Notes: generated from the letters alone by a model not told the origin. 64,000 bases of DNA from Haloferula helveola (GCF_037076345.1 NZ_AP024702.1:868001-932000); one strand, 5' to 3'. Numbered from the stretch's first letter, positions 28,055-37,394 are shown. Numbers and translations are program-made.

Positions 28055-28428
28055 GGGAAGTGGTGAAACGCCCGTCCCCATGAACCCGGCCCGCGACCGG
28101 GGTTTGCAGTTCCGCCTTCAGGAGGCTGGAGGCGGGACGAGTTCCCCGTGACTCAGGCCCCCATCCTCCGCAGCTCGTGGCTCCGCAGCCCCCTGAAGGG
28201 GGAACTACGAACCACGCAGGCGGACCATCGGGATCCGTCAGTACCGATTCAAGTTCTCTCGTTAGACTTTCACTCCAATCAGAGAGCGAAATCGGCAACT
28301 TCACCGAAAATCCTCAACTTTCAGCACGATCCGCTAATTCAATTCCAACATTTGGACCCGAATCGCCAATTTTCGCATTGTAAATCGGCGGCAAATACCC
28401 CCTCTTTCGCCCTGCAACCCCAACTTTC
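28055..28428. other. 374-bp gene-free region: element copy 2 and ilvB leader
   Basis: The left part contains the element at 28102-28215. The right part (about 28255-28428) is markedly AT-richer than the genes around it and directly precedes ilvB, so it probably holds the ilvBN promoter and 5' leader. I could not identify a convincing leader peptide, attenuator or riboswitch. Confidence 0.6.
28102..28215. repeat. MITE-like element, copy 2 (right of SGNH gene)
   Basis: 114 bp, same orientation as the copy at 22125-22242 and aligned to it end to end. The left hairpin is imperfect here (CCGCCT-TC-AGGAGG), while the right hairpin CCCCCT-GA-AGGGGG and the tail GAACTACGAACCAC are intact. Confidence 0.8.
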
Positions 28429-30156
28429 ATGAGCAAGGAGCAACTCGACGGCGCCCAGGCCCTGATCAAGACCCTCGACGATCTCGGCATCGAATACATC
28501 TTCGGATACTCCGGAGGTGCGGCCATCCCCATCTTTGACGCGCTGGAAACGGTCAAGACCAAGATGAAGTTCATTCTGGTCCGTCACGAGCAGGGTGCGG
28601 TGCACATGGCCGACGGCTACGCCCGCGCGACCGGCAAGCCCGCCGCGGTGCTGGTGACGTCCGGCCCCGGCGCCGGCAACACCGTGACCGGCCTGATGAC
28701 CGCCCAGATGGACTCGGTGCCGATGCTCGTGATCTGCGGCCAGCAGGTGACGTGGATGCTCGGCAAGGACGCGTTCCAAGAGGCCGACATTTTCGGCATC
28801 ACGATGCCGGTGGTGAAACACAACTTCCTCGTCAAGGAGACCAACGACCTGCCGAAGATCGCCCGCGAGGCTCATTACATCGCGACCACCGGCCGTCCCG
28901 GACCGGTGCTCATCGACATCCCGAAGGACATTTCCCAAGGCGAGTTCAACGGCGACCTTGATCCTGACATCGACCTGCCCGGCTACAATCCGGAGGAGGC
29001 CTTCAATATCGACAGCGACGCGGTCGACGAGGCGGTGCAGATGATTTCCCACGCCAAGCGTCCGGTGATCCTCGCCGGCCAAGGTGCGATGATCGCCCGC
29101 GCCGGCGAGCAGTTGATGGAGCTGGCGGAAAAACTCGGCTGCCCGGTCACCACCACCCTGCTTGGCAAGGGCGTGTTCCCGGAAACCCACGACCTCTCGC
29201 TCGGCATGCTCGGCATGCACGGCACCGCCTACGCCAACAAGGCGATGGTGGAAGCCGACCTGATCCTCAATGTCGGCTCCCGCTTCGATGACCGGATCAT
29301 CGGCAAGCCGCACATGTTCGGCCGCAATGCCAAGATCATCCACATCGACATCGACCGCGCCGAGATGGCGAAGATGATCGTGCCTCACGTGCAGATCGTC
29401 GGCGACGCCAAGGCAGCGCTCAGCGAGCTCAACAAGCGGACCTCGAAGCTCGAAACCAGCGAGTGGCTCGCGAACCTCAACGGCTACAAGAAGAAGTACC
29501 CGCTCGGCTTCAAGAAACAGGGCGGCCTGCGGATGCAGCAGGTCATCCAGGAGCTTTACAAGCAGACCGAAGGCAAGGCGATCGTCTCGACCGACGTCGG
29601 CCAGCACCAGATGTGGGCCGCGCAGTTCTTCCTCAACGACCGGCCCTACGAGTGGCTGTCGTCGGGCGGTGCCGGCACCATGGGCTTCGGCTTCCCCGCC
29701 GCCATCGGCGCCCAGCTCGCCTGCCCGGAAAAGACGGTGATCTCGATCTCCGGCGACGGAGGTTTCCAGATGACCCTGTTCGAACTCGCGACCGCGGCCA
29801 TCCACAAGCTGCCGATCAAGATCGTCGTTCTGAACAACCACTACCTCGGCATGGTCCGCCAGTGGCAGGAGTTGTTCTTCGAGAACCGCGAATCGGGCGT
29901 CGACCTCGCCGGCAACCCGGACTTCTGCAAGCTCGCCGCCGCCTACGGCATCCCGAGCGTGAACATCAAGCGCCCGGCCGACGTTTCGCGGATGGTGGAG
30001 AAGGCACTCGAATACAATGAGGGACCGATCCTGATCCACGCCGAGTGCGTGAAGACCGACAACGTCTTCCCGATGATTCCGGCCGGCGCCGCGCTCGAGG
30101 ACATGCTCACCGAGCCGCCGAAGACCAAGATGGCCAAGCCGACCGGTTCGACCTGA
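28429..30156 (+). CDS. ilvB: Acetolactate synthase large (catalytic) subunit
   Basis: Condenses two pyruvates, or pyruvate with 2-ketobutyrate, in the first shared step of valine, leucine and isoleucine synthesis. At 575 residues it has the usual length. Visible features are the N-terminal [15 protein letters not shown], the catalytic glutamate in [18 protein letters not shown] (about residue 48), [11 protein letters not shown], a central FAD/helical domain, and the C-terminal thiamine-diphosphate motif SGDGGFQMT ... VVLNN (about 440-470). The regulatory subunit follows after 101 bp in the same direction. The AT-rich upstream region probably carries the promoter. No ilvC, leuA or ilvD gene lies in the window, although ilvC often follows ilvBN elsewhere. 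Confidence 0.97.
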   Translation: MSKEQLDGAQALIKTLDDLGIEYIFGYSGGAAIPIFDALETVKTKMKFILVRHEQGAVHMADGYARATGKPAAVLVTSGPGAGNTVTGLMTAQMDSVPMLVICGQQVTWMLGKDAFQEADIFGITMPVVKHNFLVKETNDLPKIAREAHYIATTGRPGPVLIDIPKDISQGEFNGDLDPDIDLPGYNPEEAFNIDSDAVDEAVQMISHAKRPVILAGQGAMIARAGEQLMELAEKLGCPVTTTLLGKGVFPETHDLSLGMLGMHGTAYANKAMVEADLILNVGSRFDDRIIGKPHMFGRNAKIIHIDIDRAEMAKMIVPHVQIVGDAKAALSELNKRTSKLETSEWLANLNGYKKKYPLGFKKQGGLRMQQVIQELYKQTEGKAIVSTDVGQHQMWAAQFFLNDRPYEWLSSGGAGTMGFGFPAAIGAQLACPEKTVISISGDGGFQMTLFELATAAIHKLPIKIVVLNNHYLGMVRQWQELFFENRESGVDLAGNPDFCKLAAAYGIPSVNIKRPADVSRMVEKALEYNEGPILIHAECVKTDNVFPMIPAGAALEDMLTEPPKTKMAKPTGST

Positions 30157-30257
30157 CGGTCGGAAGCCTCAAATTTAAAACTCCAAACCCGAAGGTGTTG
30201 GCACCCGGAAAAGCCCTCACCCTGTTGAAGTTTAACGTTTAAGATTTCGATTTTCCC

Positions 30258-30794
30258 ATGAGCACCATCGTCACCACTGACACGCCCGTGGCGCCGAATA
30301 GCGACACGGCGACCCACACCCTTTCCGTTTTCGTCAACAACAAGGCCGGCGTCCTGATGCGGATCTGCCAGGTCTTCGCACGCCGCGGATTCAACATCGA
30401 CTCGCTCGTCGTCTCGCGCGGCCGCGACATCCGCTACTCGCGCATGACGATCGGCATTTCCGGCGACCCGGACGGCCTCGACCAGATCATCAAGCAGGTC
30501 AGCAAGCTGATCGACGTGATCCACTGCTTCGAGCACACCAGCGACGACTCGGTCACCAAGGAACTGGTGCTGATCAAGCTCAAGTGCTCGCCCGACGACC
30601 GCTCCCAGGCGCTCCAGATCTGCGAGCACTTCGGCGGCAAGACCGTCGACCTCACGCCGACCTCGATGATCGTCATGATCAACGGCGACAGCCTCAAGAT
30701 CGACGCCGCCGTGGCGATGTTCTCGCAGTTCGAGATCATCGAAACGGTCCGCACCGGCAAGGTCGTGATGGCCCGCGGCGAGGTGGTGACCTGA
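30258..30794 (+). CDS. ilvN: Acetolactate synthase small (regulatory) subunit
   Basis: The ACT-domain subunit that activates the large subunit and confers valine feedback inhibition. The N-terminal ACT motif HTLSVFVNNKAGVLMRICQVF is followed by RRGFNIDSLVVSRG; a second domain (KELVLIKLKC ... FGGKTVDLTPTSM) completes the usual two-domain form. At 178 residues it is slightly long because of an N-terminal extension of about 20 residues before the ACT domain. Gene order and spacing after ilvB support an ilvBN operon. The 101-bp spacer contains AT-rich, A/T-phased sequence unlike the neighbouring genes. Confidence 0.95.
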   Translation: MSTIVTTDTPVAPNSDTATHTLSVFVNNKAGVLMRICQVFARRGFNIDSLVVSRGRDIRYSRMTIGISGDPDGLDQIIKQVSKLIDVIHCFEHTSDDSVTKELVLIKLKCSPDDRSQALQICEHFGGKTVDLTPTSMIVMINGDSLKIDAAVAMFSQFEIIETVRTGKVVMARGEVVT

Positions 30795-30952
30795 GGAGCT
30801 CCGAAGAACCGCCGCTGCGACGTTCAAAGAGCGTCCCAAGTGGCATCTTCCGTGCTTCCGAAGCGGGCGAAGTCACAGTCTTGTGACGGAGATCCCCTTC
30901 CCGGCACCATGGCTGCTCCGCTGGGATGCCTAGACTCCCTACTACTCCCCTC

Positions 30953-31681
30953 ATGAACCTCCGATTCATCGCCCTTGCCGTCGCAGCCAGTCCCTCGGTT
31001 CTTCCCGGCGTCACCCTGCTTCTTGAGGATTTCGAGGATTCGACCGTGGGCTACACGACGAGCATCTCGGAAACGAGTGACGGTTCCAACGACTACTTCG
31101 GCCGGGTCGCGCCCGACGGAATCTCGGTGGGAACGAACATAGTCTACTCCAATCTCCAGGGCAGCGGCTACTTCGGAGGCCAGGACATGGACGCCAACGG
31201 TACTGGCGATCCGAACGCGGCCGGAGCCCAGGCGACGATCACGTGGACCGGTATCGACATCACCGGATACGGGAATCTGCGATTCTCGGCGTTCTGGGCC
31301 GAGGACGACGACGGCACCAACGAGGACTGGGACAGCGCAGACGACTTTGTGCTCGTGGAGTTCCAAATCGACGGTGGAGGATTCCAGAACCTCTTCGCGA
31401 TCGAAAACGACGGCACCACCTTCAATACCGCCCCCTTGATCGATACCGACTTCGATGGAATCGGGGACGGAGCCGTCATCACGGACAGCTTCACCCGCTA
31501 CTTCTCGACGATTTCCGGAACCGGAAGCTCGCTCGACCTCCGTATCACCATCGACCTCGATTCCGGAGACGAGGACATCGCGTTCGACAACGTGATGATT
31601 GAGTCCATTCCGGAGCCTGGGATCGCGCTGCTCGGCAGCCTCGGGCTGCTCGGGCTTCTGCGCCGCCGGCGCTCGGCCTGA
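30953..31681 (+). CDS. PEP-CTERM sorting-signal protein, unknown function
   Basis: A 242-residue exported protein. The N-terminus from the ATG at 30953 is a signal peptide (MNLRFIALAVAASPSVLPGV). The body is acidic and beta-rich (LLEDFEDSTVGYTT ... NLRFSAFWAEDDDGT ... FQNLFAIENDG), like many verrucomicrobial extracellular proteins. The C-terminus is a textbook exosortase signal: IPEPG, a hydrophobic stretch ALLGSLGLLGLL and a basic end RRRRSA. It is therefore predicted to be cleaved and anchored by an exosortase that is not in this window. The internal ATG is preferred to the one at 30926 because it begins directly at the signal peptide. No enzymatic motif is visible. Confidence 0.85.
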   Translation: MNLRFIALAVAASPSVLPGVTLLLEDFEDSTVGYTTSISETSDGSNDYFGRVAPDGISVGTNIVYSNLQGSGYFGGQDMDANGTGDPNAAGAQATITWTGIDITGYGNLRFSAFWAEDDDGTNEDWDSADDFVLVEFQIDGGGFQNLFAIENDGTTFNTAPLIDTDFDGIGDGAVITDSFTRYFSTISGTGSSLDLRITIDLDSGDEDIAFDNVMIESIPEPGIALLGSLGLLGLLRRRRSA

Positions 31682-31693
31682 GTTTTTGATTGC

Positions 31694-32683
31694 TCAGCGT
31701 TCCAGCGTGAGACTGACCGCCCTCTGCGGCCGCCCGGCTTCATCCCGGACGCAAGCCGTGACCACCGGCACCGGCCGGCTCCAGTCGACGCTGACAGTGC
31801 CGAAGTTCGAAGGGCGGAACAACTCGCTCACACGGTAGCGGTTCGGCTCGTCACCTTTTCCAAGGGGAAGGTTAAGGCTGCTCGAAGTCATCTCGTAGAG
31901 CGGGTAGCCACAGGTCTGGGAATCGAGCGAGAGTTCAGCCACGTGGCGATCACCACTGATGAGAAGCACGGGAGGCATTTCCGGCTTCGCAAGCAGATCC
32001 AGTAGACGCTTCCGCTCCTTCGGAAAGTTTGCCCACTTTTCCCACCGGTGCTCGCTTGGCAGGACCTGAATCGATGACACGAGGATGTTTACCTTGGCCG
32101 TGCTGCCCGAAAGAACCTTCTCCAGCCACTGCCACTGGGCCTCGCCGAGAATCGTTCCATCCGAGCCGACCGGATCGCGGAAGTACCGGGTGTCGAGCAG
32201 GATGACCCGCACCATCTGACCGGGAGGGCCGAAGTCGGCGACACTGTAGACGCCCTCCTGCGTTCTGCGCGGGCTGGCTTCCGGGACGTCGAGGAAGTCG
32301 AGAAACACCTGCTGCGCCTCCTTCTTCATCGGATACTCCTTGCCGGCGTCATTCGCTCCGTAGTCGTGATCGTCCCACGTCCCGATCACGCGGGAAGTCG
32401 CCCGGATCGCGGCGTATGCCGGATGCTCGCGGGCGACCTGATACTTGGCGCGCAAAACCGCCATGTCCTCGGTGTCACCGTAGACATTGTCGCCCATCCA
32501 CACGAACACATCCGGCTTCAGAGCGGCGGCCGCTTCAAAGGCCGGCGCCTCCATGGTCTGCTTGAAGCACGACACGAAGACCATCTCCCCGACCGGGGCC
32601 GAGGCGGGGATCGGTGGCTCGTCGGCAGACAAGGCACCCGCAGCCAACAGGAGAACAAACCGGAGAGCTTTCATCGGTGCCAT
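31694..32683 (-). CDS. PhoD-like alkaline phosphatase / metallophosphoesterase
   Basis: A signal peptide (MKALRFVLLLAAGALSA) precedes a PhoD-type metallophosphatase. Metal-binding motifs occur in the expected order: FVSCFKQ near the N-terminus, VWMGDNVYGD (about residue 65), VIGTWDDHDYGAND (about 105) and the histidine motif ISGDRHVAEL (about 245). The family hydrolyses phosphate mono- or diesters outside the cytoplasm. At 329 residues it is shorter than classical PhoD and resembles the compact bacterial versions. Starts at 32683 and 32674 are equally possible (MAPMKAL). It converges with the PEP-CTERM gene and lies 53 bp from the TM2 gene, which reads the same way. Confidence 0.88.
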   Translation of the reverse strand: MAPMKALRFVLLLAAGALSADEPPIPASAPVGEMVFVSCFKQTMEAPAFEAAAALKPDVFVWMGDNVYGDTEDMAVLRAKYQVAREHPAYAAIRATSRVIGTWDDHDYGANDAGKEYPMKKEAQQVFLDFLDVPEASPRRTQEGVYSVADFGPPGQMVRVILLDTRYFRDPVGSDGTILGEAQWQWLEKVLSGSTAKVNILVSSIQVLPSEHRWEKWANFPKERKRLLDLLAKPEMPPVLLISGDRHVAELSLDSQTCGYPLYEMTSSSLNLPLGKGDEPNRYRVSELFRPSNFGTVSVDWSRPVPVVTACVRDEAGRPQRAVSLTLER

Positions 32684-32736
32684 TCAGTCCCCCGCGCTGC
32701 GGATGGCAAGCCCGCGCTGGTGACAGGCCCGGAAGC

Positions 32737-33135
32737 TCAGTCGGATTCCCGGTTCCGCTCGTCGACCTGACCATTGAGCGTCAGGAAGTCATACAGGTAG
32801 CCGATGAAAAACAGGCCTCCCGTCAGGAGCCAGATGATTCCGGTGCCGATTTTCCCGAGGTAGAAGCGGTGGATGCCCAGCGGACCGATGAAGGTTTGGA
32901 ACAGCCAGGCAACCGAGTAGTCGTACTTTCCGACCGCATACCGGTTCGCCGCCTGCCTTTCCATCTGCGGAATCAGGAAGACGTCGATGAGCCAGCCGAT
33001 CAGGAACAGCCCACCGGTGAAGAACCAGATCGTTCCGCTGATCGGCTTGCCGAAATAAAACCTGTGCGACCCGGTGAATCCGAAAATCCAGAGGATGTAG
33101 CCGACCGCCTTGCTGTGGGTGGGTGCCGTTGTCAT
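32737..33135 (-). CDS. Double TM2-domain membrane protein
   Basis: A 132-residue protein formed by two TM2-like units in tandem: [21 protein letters not shown]...GWLIDVF and [21 protein letters not shown]...GYLYDFL. Each unit gives two membrane helices with the conserved HRFY-GK loop, indicating an internal duplication. The TM2 family has no settled molecular role. The ATG at 33135 is preferred to the upstream frame to 33183 because the hydrophobic repeat starts soon after and AGGAC lies just upstream. It lies between a DUF4190 gene and a phosphatase gene, all on the minus strand. Confidence 0.85.
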   Translation of the reverse strand: MTTAPTHSKAVGYILWIFGFTGSHRFYFGKPISGTIWFFTGGLFLIGWLIDVFLIPQMERQAANRYAVGKYDYSVAWLFQTFIGPLGIHRFYLGKIGTGIIWLLTGGLFFIGYLYDFLTLNGQVDERNRESD

Positions 33136-33198
33136 GTCCTGATCATCGTCGGAAAGAGTCCGGCGCCCATTGGAAAGACCCACGGATTCTGGAACCCG

Positions 33199-33903
33199 TC
33201 ATTTCCGGATCGCGGGGATCTCGACACCGCCGCTGGTCCCTTGTTCGATCGACTGGCCCAACGGCCCACTAGAGGTCTCCACCAATACCGAGACATCCGG
33301 GTAGAGCACGACGAGTTTGCCCTTCATCTCGGGTGAAACGAGGAGCGGATCGGAGAGACCCGCATCAGGAAAGTAGGTCCAGTTCCCCTCGGCATAGTCG
33401 GGAACGGTCAGGTACTCCGAGAGATTCTCGACGGAATAGGCCTCGAGTTGGTTCAGCACATCGCTGCCGGTCATCGGCAGGGTCGCTCCGGTCAGCTTGT
33501 TCACCTCATCCGCCAGAGCGTCCTTCGGAAAGCCCTCGAACGCCTGCTCGAAGGAGATCATCGAGAGACCGAGCGTCTTCACGTTGCTGATGACCACGGT
33601 CCGCTCGGCCACCTGCTTCTGCCGCAGGATCATCGGGCTCACTAGACCCGCGATCACCGCGACCGGAAGGATCAAGAAGCTCAGGTATCCACAGATCAGG
33701 CCTGCGATCGCCATCCCTTTGCCCGACAGCGCTCCGCCGGACTTCTTGATGCTCGAAAGGCTGATGTGGCCCATGATGATTCCGGCCAGCCCGGAAAGCC
33801 CGGCCGTCGTGAAGCCGAGGATCCCGCAAACCAGCGCCCCGATCGCAAGGCCGGAGGTTTTCGGCTGGGCGGATGTGGGTGCCATCGGCGGAGGAGTATC
33901 CAT
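33199..33903 (-). CDS. DUF4190 membrane protein with pseudopilin-like middle segment
   Basis: A 234-residue membrane protein. After a Pro-rich cytoplasmic start comes a DUF4190-type pair of helices (LAIGALVCGILGFTTAGL ... IIMGHISLSSIKKSGG ... MAIAGLICGYLSFLILPV). The third helix continues into an amphipathic region with MILRQKQVAERTVVISNVKTLGLSMISFEQAF, which resembles the N-terminal helix of pseudopilins. The remaining ~120 residues are soluble and end ...GVEIPAIRK. The function is not known; it recalls Verrucomicrobia/Planctomycetes proteins in which DUF4190 precedes a pilin-like domain. The ATG at 33903 with AGGA 7 bp upstream is preferred to the GTG at 33933. Confidence 0.72.
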   Translation of the reverse strand: MDTPPPMAPTSAQPKTSGLAIGALVCGILGFTTAGLSGLAGIIMGHISLSSIKKSGGALSGKGMAIAGLICGYLSFLILPVAVIAGLVSPMILRQKQVAERTVVISNVKTLGLSMISFEQAFEGFPKDALADEVNKLTGATLPMTGSDVLNQLEAYSVENLSEYLTVPDYAEGNWTYFPDAGLSDPLLVSPEMKGKLVVLYPDVSVLVETSSGPLGQSIEQGTSGGVEIPAIRK

Positions 33904-33992
33904 GGGGCGATCCTGAGCGGGAGATTCCGGCACCGCAAGTCCGCCTGAGCGGGCCGGTTGACAGAACCGCCGCGCTTTCCGAGGCTGCGAGC

Positions 33993-34358
33993 ATGTTGAA
34001 ATACCTGCTGCCAGTTGTCGCCCTGCTCGCTCTCGCCGGATTCTCGCGTGCCGAAAGCGAATACCGCCACCTCGTGTTCTTCAAATTCAAGGAAGGCACG
34101 CCCGCCGAGGAAATCACCCGGATCGAGAAGGAATTCGCCGCGCTGCCTTCGAAGATCGACACGATCACCGGATTCGAGTGGGGCACCGACATCAGCCCGG
34201 AAAAGAAAGCCAAGGGGTTCACCCACGGCTTCATCGTGACCTTCAAGGACAAGGCCGGGCTCGACGTCTATCTGCCGCACGAGGCGCATCAGGAATTCGT
34301 CAAGGGACTCAGGCCCCACCTAGAGGACGCCTTTGTCTTCGACTTTGTCAGCAAGTAA
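33993..34358 (+). CDS. Exported Dabb-domain (stress-responsive A/B barrel) protein
   Basis: A 121-residue protein: the signal peptide MLKYLLPVVALLALAGFSRA, then a single dimeric alpha/beta-barrel domain. Dabb features are YRHLVFFKFKEGTP at the N-terminus, the conserved GFEWGTDISPE segment and THGFIVTFKDKAGLDVYLPHEAHQEF, ending in FVFDFVSK. Such domains bind small ligands or act in dimers; the ligand here is unknown. The ATG at 33993 is preceded by GAGG and gives the signal peptide directly; the longer upstream frame overlaps the divergent DUF4190 gene. A metallo-hydrolase gene follows 32 bp downstream in the same direction. Confidence 0.88.
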   Translation: MLKYLLPVVALLALAGFSRAESEYRHLVFFKFKEGTPAEEITRIEKEFAALPSKIDTITGFEWGTDISPEKKAKGFTHGFIVTFKDKAGLDVYLPHEAHQEFVKGLRPHLEDAFVFDFVSK

Positions 34359-34390
34359 AGGACCGGAGTCGCGGCGGCGTAATCTGGGCC

Positions 34391-35389
34391 ATGCCCGTTC
34401 CAGACCGCCGCACCTTCATCGGCACATCGCTCGCCGGCCTCGCCGCCTCGTTCAGCCAAAACGCGGCGGCCGCCAATCCTCCCGGACCACCGGACGCCTC
34501 TCCCTTCCGCAGCCCCTTCGTCTATCCTTTTCTGATCGGCGAGGTCGAGGCGTGGTCGATTTCCGACGCCAATCTGATGCTTGGCGAAGGCCTCGATCTG
34601 ATGTGGCCGCGGGAAGCGCATCCGGAAATGCGTGAGGTCATGGGCAACCATGGTGAGCCCGAGGGGGCACTGCCGCTTTACGTCAATGTGCTGGTCCTCA
34701 GGAAGGATAAGGAGGTTATCCTCTTCGATGCCGGCTTCGGCGGACCGGTGCGCCCGCGCCTCGGCTGGTTCGCCGACGGTCTGAAATCGATCGGCATCGC
34801 TCCGGACGACGTCACCGCCGGCTTCCTCAGCCACGCCCACTCCGACCACCTCAATGGCTTCGTGGCGGACGGCAAGCCGGCTTTCCCCAATGCCGCTTTC
34901 CACGTGCTTCCGGATGAACTGGCTTTCTGGAGGGCGAACGAACCCGATTTCTCGAAATCGAAACGCGCCAAAGGGCCGCTGCCGAAAATGATCGCCGACG
35001 CGCGCAAGTATTTCGACATCCTCGAGCCCAACACCGAGACACTGAAGGATGGAGACCAGCTGTTCGGCGGATTGGTCACGGTGCATGCCGCTCCCGGACA
35101 CACCGCCGGCCATGCCTGCTTCCGCATCACGTCCGGCGATGACGAACTGCTGCACCTGATGGATCTGGCGCATCACCACCTGCTGATGTTCGCGGATCCG
35201 AACTGGACCATCGCCTTCGACCACGACCCGGAGCAGTCGGTCGTGACCCGCAAGAAGTTCTGGGCCGAAGCTGCCGCCAAGCGCACCCGTTGCTTCGGCT
35301 TCCACCTTCCGTGGCCCGGCATCGGCCACATCCTCCCGGAAGCCAACGGCTACCGCTGGTGGCCAGAAGCATGGCGCTGGCAGCAATGA
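34391..35389 (+). CDS. Tat-exported metallo-beta-lactamase-fold hydrolase
   Basis: A 332-residue protein with a twin-arginine signal (DRRTFIGTSLAGLAASF...AAAA), so it is probably folded before export. The MBL-fold metal ligands are plain: SHAHSDHLNG (about residue 147), APGHTAGH (about 245) and LMDLAHHH (about 265). The enzyme likely hydrolyses an ester or lactone; the arrangement resembles quorum-quenching-lactonase or organophosphate-hydrolase-like members, but the substrate cannot be assigned. The ATG at 34391 is 32 bp after the Dabb gene, suggesting a two-gene unit. A small hairpin follows the stop codon. Confidence 0.88.
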   Translation: MPVPDRRTFIGTSLAGLAASFSQNAAAANPPGPPDASPFRSPFVYPFLIGEVEAWSISDANLMLGEGLDLMWPREAHPEMREVMGNHGEPEGALPLYVNVLVLRKDKEVILFDAGFGGPVRPRLGWFADGLKSIGIAPDDVTAGFLSHAHSDHLNGFVADGKPAFPNAAFHVLPDELAFWRANEPDFSKSKRAKGPLPKMIADARKYFDILEPNTETLKDGDQLFGGLVTVHAAPGHTAGHACFRITSGDDELLHLMDLAHHHLLMFADPNWTIAFDHDPEQSVVTRKKFWAEAAAKRTRCFGFHLPWPGIGHILPEANGYRWWPEAWRWQQ

Positions 35390-35394
35390 GGAGA

Positions 35395-35411
35395 GCGGCT
35401 TTTCAAGCCGC
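35395..35411. terminator. Hairpin between convergent genes
   Basis: GCGGCTT-TTC-AAGCCGC is a perfect 7-bp stem directly after the stop at 35389, in the 57-bp gap before the end of typA. The T-tract is weak, so a terminator role is only moderately likely. Confidence 0.4.
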
Positions 35412-35446
35412 TTCATCCATGCCGCGGGTCACAAAACAAGCGCTCC

Positions 35447-37270
35447 TCAGGCCTTGGCAGCCTTCGCCATCCGCTTGCGCTCGTGCGGGTCGAGGATCCG
35501 CTTGCGCAGGCGCAGGTGGTTCGGAGTTGCTTCGACGAGCTCGTCCTGCTCGATGTATTCGATCGCACGCTCGAGGGAGAACTTCTTCGGCGGGCTGAGC
35601 TTGGACGTCTTGTCCTTGCCGGCCGAACGCATGTTGTCGAGGTGCTTCTCCTTCACCGGGTTGACCGGAAGGTCGTCGGCGCGCGGGTTCTCACCGACCA
35701 GCATGCCGGTGTAGACTTCCTCGCCTGGACCAACGAGCAGGATGCCCCGCTCCTCGAGCGCCTGCAGCGAATACGTCGTGGTGACTCCCTTCTCCATGGA
35801 GACCAGCGTCCCGGTGATGCGGGTCGTGATTTCCCCGGCATGCGGAGCATACTCGTCGAAAAGGTGGCTCATGATCCCGTGGCCTGAGGTCAGGGTCACG
35901 AGTTCGCTTTCGAAACCGATGATCCCACGGGTCGGAATTTTCGCCTGGATCAGCGTCCGGCCGCTTGCCTCGACCTCCATGTTCTCAAGCATCCCCTTGC
36001 GGTTGTTGAGTGCCTTCAGGATCGCCTGCGAGTATTCGTCGGGCGCCTCGACGTAAAGCGTCTCGAACGGCTCCAGCAGCTGTCCGTCATCGTCCCGGCG
36101 GTAGATCACGGTCGGACGCGAGACGAGCACCTCAAATCCCTCCCGGCGCATCGTCTCCACAAGCACCGCGATCTGCATCGCACCGCGCGCGGAGACCTTG
36201 AACACGCCGGCCTGGCCGGTTTCCTCAACCTGGATCGAGATGTTCGTCTTCACCTCGCGCATCAGGCGGTCGTAGATCGCGCGTGAGGTCACGTGCTTGC
36301 CGTCCTTGCCGGCCAGCGGTCCGTCGTTGATCGAGAATTCCATCTGCACGGTCGGCGGGTCGATCGCAACGAAGGGAAGCTGCTCTGCGTCCTCGCTGGC
36401 GGCGAGCGTGTCACCGATGTCGATGTCCTCGATTCCGGCCGCGATCCCGACGATTCCTCCGGCGCTGCCGCCTTCCGAGTCCTGCGTAGCGAGGCCCGAG
36501 TAGGAGAAGGTCTTCATCACCTTCGAGCGCACTTTGGTGCCGTCCTTGCGGAGCAGCCAAACGTTATCACCCTTCTTCACGGTGCCGCCGAGCACCTTGC
36601 CGATCGCGACACGGCCGACGTAGTCGTCCCAGTCGATGTTCGAAACGAGCATCGAGAACGGTGCGTCCTCGCTGGCATCGGGCTCGGGCACATACTCGAC
36701 GATCTTCTTCAGCAGCGGCACGCAGTCCTTCCGCTCGTCGTCCGGCGAGTCCATGAAGTAGCCGTCGCGTGCCGAGCCATAGAGAAACGGAGCCTCGAAC
36801 TGGTCTTCGGAGGCATCGAGATCGAGGAACAGCTCGAGCACCATGTCGTGGACCTTCATCGGCGTCGCCAGCTCACGGTCGATCTTGTTGACCACCACGA
36901 TCGGCTTGAGGCCTTCCTGGAGCGCCTTTCGCAGCACGAAGCGCGTCTGCGCCTGCGGTCCGCCGGTCGCATCGACCACCAGCAGCACACCGTCGACCAT
37001 CTTCATCACCCGCTCCACCTCGGCACCGAAGTCGGCGTGGCCCGGAGTGTCGACGATGTTGATCGTGTAGCCCTCCCACAGAATGGCGGTGTTCTTGGCC
37101 TTGATCGTGATCCCCTTCTCGCGCTCGAGGTCCATCGAGTCCATCGCCCGCTCCTGCTTCTCCTGGTTGTCCCGGTAGGTGCCCCCGGCCTGCAGGAGCT
37201 GGTCCACGAGTGTGGTCTTCCCGTGGTCAACGTGGGCAATGATGGCGAGGTTTCTGATATTCAAGGACAT
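35447..37270 (-). CDS. typA: Ribosome-associated GTPase TypA/BipA
   Basis: A 607-residue translational GTPase, exactly the length of the E. coli protein. G-domain motifs are clear: P-loop AHVDHGKTT (about residue 12), the switch I threonine in KGITIKAKNT, DTPGHADFG (about 77) and NKIDRE (about 131). EF-G-like domains II, III and V and the family-specific C-terminal region (SPPKKFSLERAIEYIEQDELVEATP, shown here only by its start and end, with LRLRKRILD) follow. It acts on the 30S/70S ribosome in assembly and stress adaptation. The ATG at 37270 begins directly at MSLNIRNLAIIAH. It is monocistronic: the upstream gap to the FAD oxidoreductase contains a palindromic repeat. Confidence 0.97.
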   Translation of the reverse strand: MSLNIRNLAIIAHVDHGKTTLVDQLLQAGGTYRDNQEKQERAMDSMDLEREKGITIKAKNTAILWEGYTINIVDTPGHADFGAEVERVMKMVDGVLLVVDATGGPQAQTRFVLRKALQEGLKPIVVVNKIDRELATPMKVHDMVLELFLDLDASEDQFEAPFLYGSARDGYFMDSPDDERKDCVPLLKKIVEYVPEPDASEDAPFSMLVSNIDWDDYVGRVAIGKVLGGTVKKGDNVWLLRKDGTKVRSKVMKTFSYSGLATQDSEGGSAGGIVGIAAGIEDIDIGDTLAASEDAEQLPFVAIDPPTVQMEFSINDGPLAGKDGKHVTSRAIYDRLMREVKTNISIQVEETGQAGVFKVSARGAMQIAVLVETMRREGFEVLVSRPTVIYRRDDDGQLLEPFETLYVEAPDEYSQAILKALNNRKGMLENMEVEASGRTLIQAKIPTRGIIGFESELVTLTSGHGIMSHLFDEYAPHAGEITTRITGTLVSMEKGVTTTYSLQALEERGILLVGPGEEVYTGMLVGENPRADDLPVNPVKEKHLDNMRSAGKDKTSKLSPPKKFSLERAIEYIEQDELVEATPNHLRLRKRILDPHERKRMAKAAKA

Positions 37271-37343
37271 GGCGTCGGCGGATTCGGCGAAATTGCGGCG
37301 GCCCTATGGGACCAAAGCCCCGAAATGGCAAGCCACAAGGTAG

Positions 37344-37387
37344 CTGGAGCATCCTGCTCCAGTCCGTGCCAGGAGCGTCCCGCTCCT
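37344..37387. repeat. Twin-hairpin repeat, copy 1
   Basis: Two perfect stem-loops with a TCC loop: CTGGAGCA-TCC-TGCTCCAG (37344-37362) and AGGAGCG-TCC-CGCTCCT (37371-37387), joined by TCCGTGCC. The same arrangement occurs at 40515-40559, with the stem base pairs exchanged. Confidence 0.85.
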
Positions 37388-37394
37388 TTTCTTC

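Noticed and set aside
28339-30039. 566-residue minus-strand open frame across ilvB
   Set aside because: The plus strand is clearly ilvB with its catalytic and cofactor motifs. The antisense frame has no recognisable domain.
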